Below, piece after piece: positions 59,925 to 64,000 of a DNA stretch of 64,000 nt. The translations under genes and the position numbers were made by a program. Position 1 is the stretch's first letter, and every line of letters starts with the position of its first letter. Below the pieces are notes generated by a model. The model was not told the origin of the DNA and did not search any database. It worked only from the letters and a program-made list of their open reading frames with translations. This stretch comes from Gracilimonas sp040117685 (GTDB taxonomy: Bacteria > Bacteroidota > Rhodothermia > Balneolales > Balneolaceae): assembly GCF_040117685.2 (NCBI RefSeq), contig NZ_JBEDYP020000004.1:8995-72994 (forward strand), given 5' to 3'.

Positions 59925-60737
59925 ATGAATTCCGATAAAAACAGCTCCGTATTAATTGTTGGCTGCGGTTGGGTTGGTAAAAAATTAGGTAAAAAACTTA
60001 CGACTGATGGATTCACCGTTTTCGGAACCACCCGGGCTTCCTCTAATTTCTCTGTATTAAATGAAATCGGTATCAAGCCGGTAAAATTAGAACTTCCTGC
60101 CTCTTCCCTGTCTGAAATACGTTTGCCTGAAGTTGATTCAGTGTTAATCTCAATTTCTCCGGGGCGGGGCGAGAACCGTGATGAATACCCAACTATTATC
60201 GGTCAACTTTCCCGTGTTCTGGCTGAAGCAAACATACAGGTGATGATGTATAGTTCCACATCTGCTTATGGAAATGCAACCCATGAAGTGAAAGAAACCG
60301 ATGTTGTGCCGCACCGAAACAGTGACAACGCCATAGTAGCAGCAGAAGGTGAATTACTGGAGCATGTTCCAGAGGCTGTTATACTACGCTTATGTGGTTT
60401 GTACGGAGAAGACCGGCACCCTGCAAAGTATATGGCCGGCCGAACCGACATTGCTGACGGTGACGCCCCTGTAAACCTGGTTCACCGAGATGATGTGATT
60501 CAGGTTACCCAAAAAATTATTACCGAAAATATTCGTGGAGAGATATTCAATGTTTGTTCGTGTTCGCATCCAAGCCGTACTGAAACCTACTCCGTGGTTG
60601 CTGAACGACTGGGCCTTAAGAAACCCACCTTTGTAGAAGGTGGAGCGGATGGTAAAACGGTTTCATCTAAAAAGATTAAAGATCGATTTGATCTTGATTT
60701 CATGCACCCGAATCCACTCGAATTCTTAACTAGTTAG
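59925..60737 (+). CDS. NAD(P)-dependent epimerase-like short-chain dehydrogenase (YeeZ type)
   Basis: The 270-residue protein has the N-terminal binding motif VLIVGCGWVGKKLGKKL (about 10-26). It has the extended-SDR type MMYSSTSAYGNATHEVKETD and VILRLCGLYGEDRHP. A catalytic Tyr is in SAYG, but a clear YxxxK is not seen (the segment around NSDNAIVAAEGELLE replaces it). It may therefore be a non-catalytic or altered member such as YeeZ. It is divergent from hemH and ends four bases into the convergent AhpD-like gene. Substrate unknown. Confidence 0.85.
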   Translation: MNSDKNSSVLIVGCGWVGKKLGKKLTTDGFTVFGTTRASSNFSVLNEIGIKPVKLELPASSLSEIRLPEVDSVLISISPGRGENRDEYPTIIGQLSRVLAEANIQVMMYSSTSAYGNATHEVKETDVVPHRNSDNAIVAAEGELLEHVPEAVILRLCGLYGEDRHPAKYMAGRTDIADGDAPVNLVHRDDVIQVTQKIITENIRGEIFNVCSCSHPSRTETYSVVAERLGLKKPTFVEGGADGKTVSSKKIKDRFDLDFMHPNPLEFLTS

Positions 60738-61102
60738 TCAGTTTTAAGCGTGCCCTCCTCCTCCAGAAAATCCAGAGTGTCGGCCGCATGCCGAAGGTGT
60801 GGAATTACGATACTCCCTCCCACAATCAAGGCTACATTTAATGCATCAACAATTTCGGCTTTGGTAGATCCGGCTTTAGCACATTGCTCCAGGTGATAGT
60901 CGATACAATCGTTACAACGTAAAACGGCTGAGGCCGTAAGGCCAAGCAATTCTTTGGTTTGAGAGGAAAGGGCTCCATCACGATATGTATTGGTGTCCAT
61001 ATTGAAAAAGCGCTTAATGCCCAGGTGATCAAAGTCCATCACTTTCTCATTCTGTTCGGCTCTTTTTTCTCTGAATAGTTCCAGTCTGTTTTTATCTGAC
61101 AT
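60734..61102 (-). CDS. AhpD-like carboxymuconolactone decarboxylase-family protein
   Basis: The 122-residue protein has the redox motif VLRCNDCIDYHLEQCAKAG (about 60-78), with the CxxC and His of AhpD-type peroxidase partners. The fold is all-helical, with ALSSQTKELLGLTASAVLR before the active site. It may reduce peroxides with a thiol partner rather than act on carboxymuconolactone. It overlaps the end of the epimerase-like gene by four bases, convergent. Confidence 0.92.
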   Translation of the reverse strand: MSDKNRLELFREKRAEQNEKVMDFDHLGIKRFFNMDTNTYRDGALSSQTKELLGLTASAVLRCNDCIDYHLEQCAKAGSTKAEIVDALNVALIVGGSIVIPHLRHAADTLDFLEEEGTLKTD

Positions 61103-61170
61103 AGTCTTTTGATTTGATTTGCCTCTGAATCACGAAAACACAAAATAGGGATGTCCGGGGTAAATAGTTG

Positions 61171-61243
61171 TGAGTTTTGAGAAGTGAGTCATGAGTATGA
61201 TCATCACTACTCATTATTCAAACCTCACTTCTCCTGACTCATA
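61171..61243. repeat. Intergenic inverted repeat element
   Basis: GAGAAGTGAG (61179-61188) and CTCACTTCTC (61224-61233) are perfectly complementary. Shorter repeats of GAGTCAT/ATGAGTA and their complements lie between and outside the arms. It lies in the 201-base gap between the AhpD-like and SGNH genes. In design it resembles the repeat at 39564 (imperfect nested palindrome in a gap), although the sequence differs. Confidence 0.55.
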
Positions 61244-61303
61244 TTTTTATTCACCCTTCACTTAGCTATCTTTTCGTGTTTTGAGATTTAGTGGCAAACA
61301 TTC

Positions 61304-62809
61304 ATGTTCTGGAATAAAAAAGAAGCCAACCACAAACTGGTCGTTATTGGAGACAGCCTTTCACAGGGTTTTAACAACGGAGGTATTTACCGTACCGATG
61401 TTAATTTCCCTTCTTTCGTGCATCGCTGCTTTGAACCCAGACCCGATTTTGATCAACCCAGCTTTACTGCCCAGGCCGGCATCCCATTAAACCTCGAAGT
61501 ATTGGTACGGGGTATGTCAGAAGAGTTTGGGGATGAAATCACCTGGAATGAGTATCTGCCCGCCGCCACCCATATGCTAAAAACCCTGAAGCGTATCAAA
61601 AAATACTGGGAAGGCGGACTGAAAGATCTCGCCGTTGACCGGAACTCTCCTTACCACAACCAATCGATATGGGGATTCAATATCAGCGACTCCTGGGTGG
61701 TTAATGAGCAAAACAGCCGGCATCATATTCAAACTAATCCCGAGAAGTTTACGGTTTTTGATATGCTCCCCGAGCATGCCAAGTTTACCACTGCCCGGCT
61801 TGTGCTGAACCCGTCACTGAAGCAAGACACAGAACTCGAAACCCAAAGCCAATTTGATAATGCAGAAGTACTGGCTGAAGACGGGGGTATCGAAAACCTG
61901 ATTGTGTGTCTTGGCCATAATAATATGATTGCGGCCATCACCGACTTAAAAATGATTTGGACCGAAGATGATAACCTGGAAGTATTTCCGGGGAAGCGTA
62001 CGCATACCGTTTACCGGCCCGAGCATTTCGAAATTCAGTATCGAAAACTGGCTGAAAAAGTCTCAAAGCTGGATGCTAAAAGAGTATTTGTGCCTACCCT
62101 TCCCTATGTGACCATTCCTCCCGTTTGCCGGGGTGTGAATTCCGATCTTTCCAGCAAACGGCTTGGGTATTTTGATTATTACACCCGCTTCTGGATTTGG
62201 GATGAGGATTTTGATCCGGACAAGCACCCACACTTAACAAAAGATCAGGCTATTCAGCTTGATCTAACCATGGATGAATACAATGATATTATCCATAAAG
62301 TAGCTGATGAATACGGCTGGACCGTAGTGCCCATGGCCAAAAATGTGGCCGGCATGGCCCGAAGACGTTTGGGGGGCGAATTGGTTCGGGATTTGCCAAA
62401 AGGCCTGGCTGATGCACTGTTGAAACAAGAAAGCACTGCACATCTGGTGGATGAAGAGGGTGATGTAAAACTCACAACCGATTATATACGTCTGGATAAA
62501 AACGGACAGCTTTATAAAGGAGGGATTTTCAGTTTAGATGGACTTCACCCTACTACGATCGGGTACGGGCTAATGGCAAATGTTTATATGAAAACCATGG
62601 CCAAGGCCGGAGTCAAATTTCAGCGCTCTATCGACTGGGATGAAGTTGTGCGCGAAGACACCCTGATTAGCAACCCTCCCAAATTACTGGGAGAGCTGCG
62701 TTATGTGCTCCGCTTTCTGGCGATGGGAAATCAAGAAAAATTCTTCAACTTCAGTAAGAATATACTCGGCCAGGCCATGGATTTGGTTTCGCCCCGTCAA
62801 AAACAATAA
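61304..62809 (+). CDS. SGNH-hydrolase (GDSL-type esterase) family protein
   Basis: The 501-residue protein has the nucleophile motif VVIGDSLSQGFNNGG (about 13-27), the Asn motif CLGHNNMIAA (about 203) and the catalytic His/Asp block FSLDGLHPTTIGYGLMA (about 405-422). All three SGNH blocks are present. It is longer than typical esterases, with about 180 extra residues between the first and second motifs. No signal peptide is visible, so it is probably cytoplasmic or exported otherwise. It may act as an esterase, lipase or acetyl-hydrolase; the substrate is unknown. Confidence 0.9.
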   Translation: MFWNKKEANHKLVVIGDSLSQGFNNGGIYRTDVNFPSFVHRCFEPRPDFDQPSFTAQAGIPLNLEVLVRGMSEEFGDEITWNEYLPAATHMLKTLKRIKKYWEGGLKDLAVDRNSPYHNQSIWGFNISDSWVVNEQNSRHHIQTNPEKFTVFDMLPEHAKFTTARLVLNPSLKQDTELETQSQFDNAEVLAEDGGIENLIVCLGHNNMIAAITDLKMIWTEDDNLEVFPGKRTHTVYRPEHFEIQYRKLAEKVSKLDAKRVFVPTLPYVTIPPVCRGVNSDLSSKRLGYFDYYTRFWIWDEDFDPDKHPHLTKDQAIQLDLTMDEYNDIIHKVADEYGWTVVPMAKNVAGMARRRLGGELVRDLPKGLADALLKQESTAHLVDEEGDVKLTTDYIRLDKNGQLYKGGIFSLDGLHPTTIGYGLMANVYMKTMAKAGVKFQRSIDWDEVVREDTLISNPPKLLGELRYVLRFLAMGNQEKFFNFSKNILGQAMDLVSPRQKQ

Positions 62810-63241
62810 TTATCCGATTTGGAGATCTTCCAGCAGTCGGTTGTATTTGTTCTTCAGGGTTTCCAGTCCGTCCTGCATTTCATCTTTTACTTCCTTCCAT
62901 TTGTCCTTTCCGGAATCACGGAGCTCAGCTAAATCTTCTTTGAAGGAATCACGTTCGCCTTTAAGTTCATCCAGCTTTTCCTCTGCCTTTTCTCGGGCTT
63001 CTTCCGACTTTTCTTTCAACTGCTCTTCAGCTTCTGAAATATCTTCATTCATTTTTTTCAGAGTTTGTTCCGCTTCTGCAATGAACTCCTCTTTAGTTTG
63101 CTGAACATCTTCTTTAGCGGATTTCACCGTATTCTCTACTTGCTGGCCCACATTCTCAGCATTCTTGTTGGTCTTTTCAGAACAAGCGGTAAACATAAGC
63201 ATGGTTGCCGTTATTAAAAGAATTAGTCTGTTAGTAAACAT
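62810..63241 (-). CDS. Coiled-coil lipoprotein of unknown function
   Basis: The 143-residue protein has a lipobox (LMFTAC) and then an almost uninterrupted charged coiled coil (about 30-140) rich in Glu, Lys, Asp and Gln, with the repeating EEQLKEKSEEAREKAEEKL pattern. No enzymatic motif is present. It resembles stress-type (YtxH/LEA-like) repetitive helical proteins only in composition. Its stop meets the end of the SGNH gene directly. It is probably an outer-membrane or periplasmic structural or stress lipoprotein. Confidence 0.75.
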   Translation of the reverse strand: MFTNRLILLITATMLMFTACSEKTNKNAENVGQQVENTVKSAKEDVQQTKEEFIAEAEQTLKKMNEDISEAEEQLKEKSEEAREKAEEKLDELKGERDSFKEDLAELRDSGKDKWKEVKDEMQDGLETLKNKYNRLLEDLQIG

Positions 63242-63423
63242 CGTTTTCCTGTATTTGATTGCGGTTATTCACTTTAGCTAAGTGCATTTTTCCTGACTTG
63301 TTCCAAGTTTTAATGTTCAGGGGAAATTAATTTAGATTTATTCTACATAAGCTTTGATTTGGCTTGAAACTCTTCTTAACTTAGAATTGATCTAAATAAA
63401 AATAATAACCTATTTTTCAAGAC

Positions 63424-64000
63424 ATGTTCCGACTAAAATCTATTTTAACGCTACTCTTAGTTTCATCTATACTCATCTCCTGCGACACTGATGATGGCAC
63501 AAAAATCGAAGTTCCTTCATCCTATGAATTTACCCGAAATAGTGAGTCGACTGTTTCATTCTCCGGCCAAACCACACGAATTCAAATGGGCCACGAACTG
63601 CTTCCGGCCATGCTTGATTTCGAAAATTCCACCGAACAGCTTTTATTACGAATGTACCGCAACCAATCCGAAAACGGTGGCGATGTAGATCCGTTTGAAA
63701 GCGCTGAGCTTAATGCAGCTACAAAAAATATTAAAGGTAAAGTTGCCGCTTCCACCGATTTCTTTTCAAACAACACGGCCGTAAGTGCTGAAATTAAAAA
63801 TCAATTTGAAGCATGGATCTCAAGTCAGGTTGAGGAAGTATTTCCAAACAGAAATACACTTGCTGCACCCGGGCAACCCGGACAAATTGCCGACGGTTCT
63901 TCTACCCGCTACGTAAATGGAAAAGGGTTTGAGTATAATCAGCTGGCAGGCAAAAGCCTGATTGGTGCTCTTATGACAGACCAAATGCTGAACAACTATG
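63424..64000 (+). CDS. DUF4856-type lipoprotein, 3' end cut by window edge
   Basis: The reading frame is open from ATG 63424 to the window end (192 codons visible). A lipobox (SILISC) is followed by acidic DTDDGTK. SYEFTRNSESTVSFSGQTTR and HELLPAMLDFENSTEQLLLR then match the start of DUF4856 lipoproteins, which resemble imelysin-like surface proteins. VEEVFPNRNTLAAPGQPGQI and YNQLAGKSLIGALMTDQM also fit that family. It may bind an iron compound, but the family function is not established. Confidence 0.85.
   Translation, partial: MFRLKSILTLLLVSSILISCDTDDGTKIEVPSSYEFTRNSESTVSFSGQTTRIQMGHELLPAMLDFENSTEQLLLRMYRNQSENGGDVDPFESAELNAATKNIKGKVAASTDFFSNNTAVSAEIKNQFEAWISSQVEEVFPNRNTLAAPGQPGQIADGSSTRYVNGKGFEYNQLAGKSLIGALMTDQMLNNY

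Noticed and set aside
1..64000. CRISPR array, rRNA operon or complete insertion sequence
   Set aside because: No regularly spaced repeats, ribosomal RNA sequence or transposase with terminal inverted repeats were seen.

Overview
The window looks like a chromosome segment of a marine Balneolales/Rhodothermota-type (Bacteroidetes-related) bacterium. This is inferred from family content by eye, not from a marker-gene search: CusA/CzcA-TolC fusions, an Lnb-type DUF4105 protein, a UMF1 transporter, a histone H1-like small protein, few Shine-Dalgarno sites and frequent TTG/GTG starts. It falls into two parts that meet at a tRNA(CAU) gene at 36320-36393.

Part 1 (about 1-36320) is a dense heavy-metal resistance region, read almost entirely on the minus strand. 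It ends in a tyrosine recombinase (34917-36092) lying directly beyond the tRNA 3' end, the usual arrangement for an integrated genomic island. The island holds three versions of one architecture. Each starts with a small exported Cys/His protein that has a non-ATG start and a Pro-Pro motif near its C-terminus. It then has a complete heavy-metal RND pump, a PII-like protein, and further metal proteins. Module A (8360 to 406) has a Fur-family regulator, the leader protein, a CzcA-TolC fusion, an adaptor, a frameshifted PII-like gene and a CDF-like transporter. Module B (19252 to 9811) has the leader, CzcC, CzcB, CzcA, a PII-like protein and a P1B-4 ATPase, followed by an Lnb-like gene. Module C (33903 to 19402) has the leader, CusA, CusC, CusB, a PII-like protein, a methionine-rich protein, a multicopper oxidase, a DUF2231 protein, an NTF2-like protein, a CopB ATPase, a DUF5676 protein and a small membrane protein. 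The fourth transmembrane helix of the three RND pumps carries three different motifs, which suggests different metals; module C is the copper/silver set. A MerR regulator, a 48-residue cysteine-rich protein and a MerR-type promoter lie between module C and the integrase.

Part 2 (36320-64000) is ordinary chromosome with mixed orientation. It holds a universal stress protein, a glycosyltransferase/metallophosphoesterase pair, OsmC, DUF1684, glycine dehydrogenase (gcvP), two secreted beta-propeller proteins, a ZIP transporter, EttA, a sensor kinase, a YdbS/YdbT-like PH-domain pair, a histone H1-like protein, a UMF1 transporter, a secreted nuclease/phosphatase-fold lipoprotein, protoporphyrinogen oxidase with ferrochelatase, an epimerase-like protein, an AhpD-like protein, an SGNH hydrolase, a coiled-coil lipoprotein and a DUF4856 lipoprotein cut by the right edge.

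No stretch longer than about 300 bases lacks a gene. Three items were read directly from the sequence because they are short or interrupted: the frameshifted PII-like gene (1262-1592), the 48-residue Cys-rich gene (34655-34801) and the 58-residue histone-like gene (54674-54850). No rRNA, CRISPR array, complete insertion sequence or replication origin was seen. Metal specificities are inferences from motifs.
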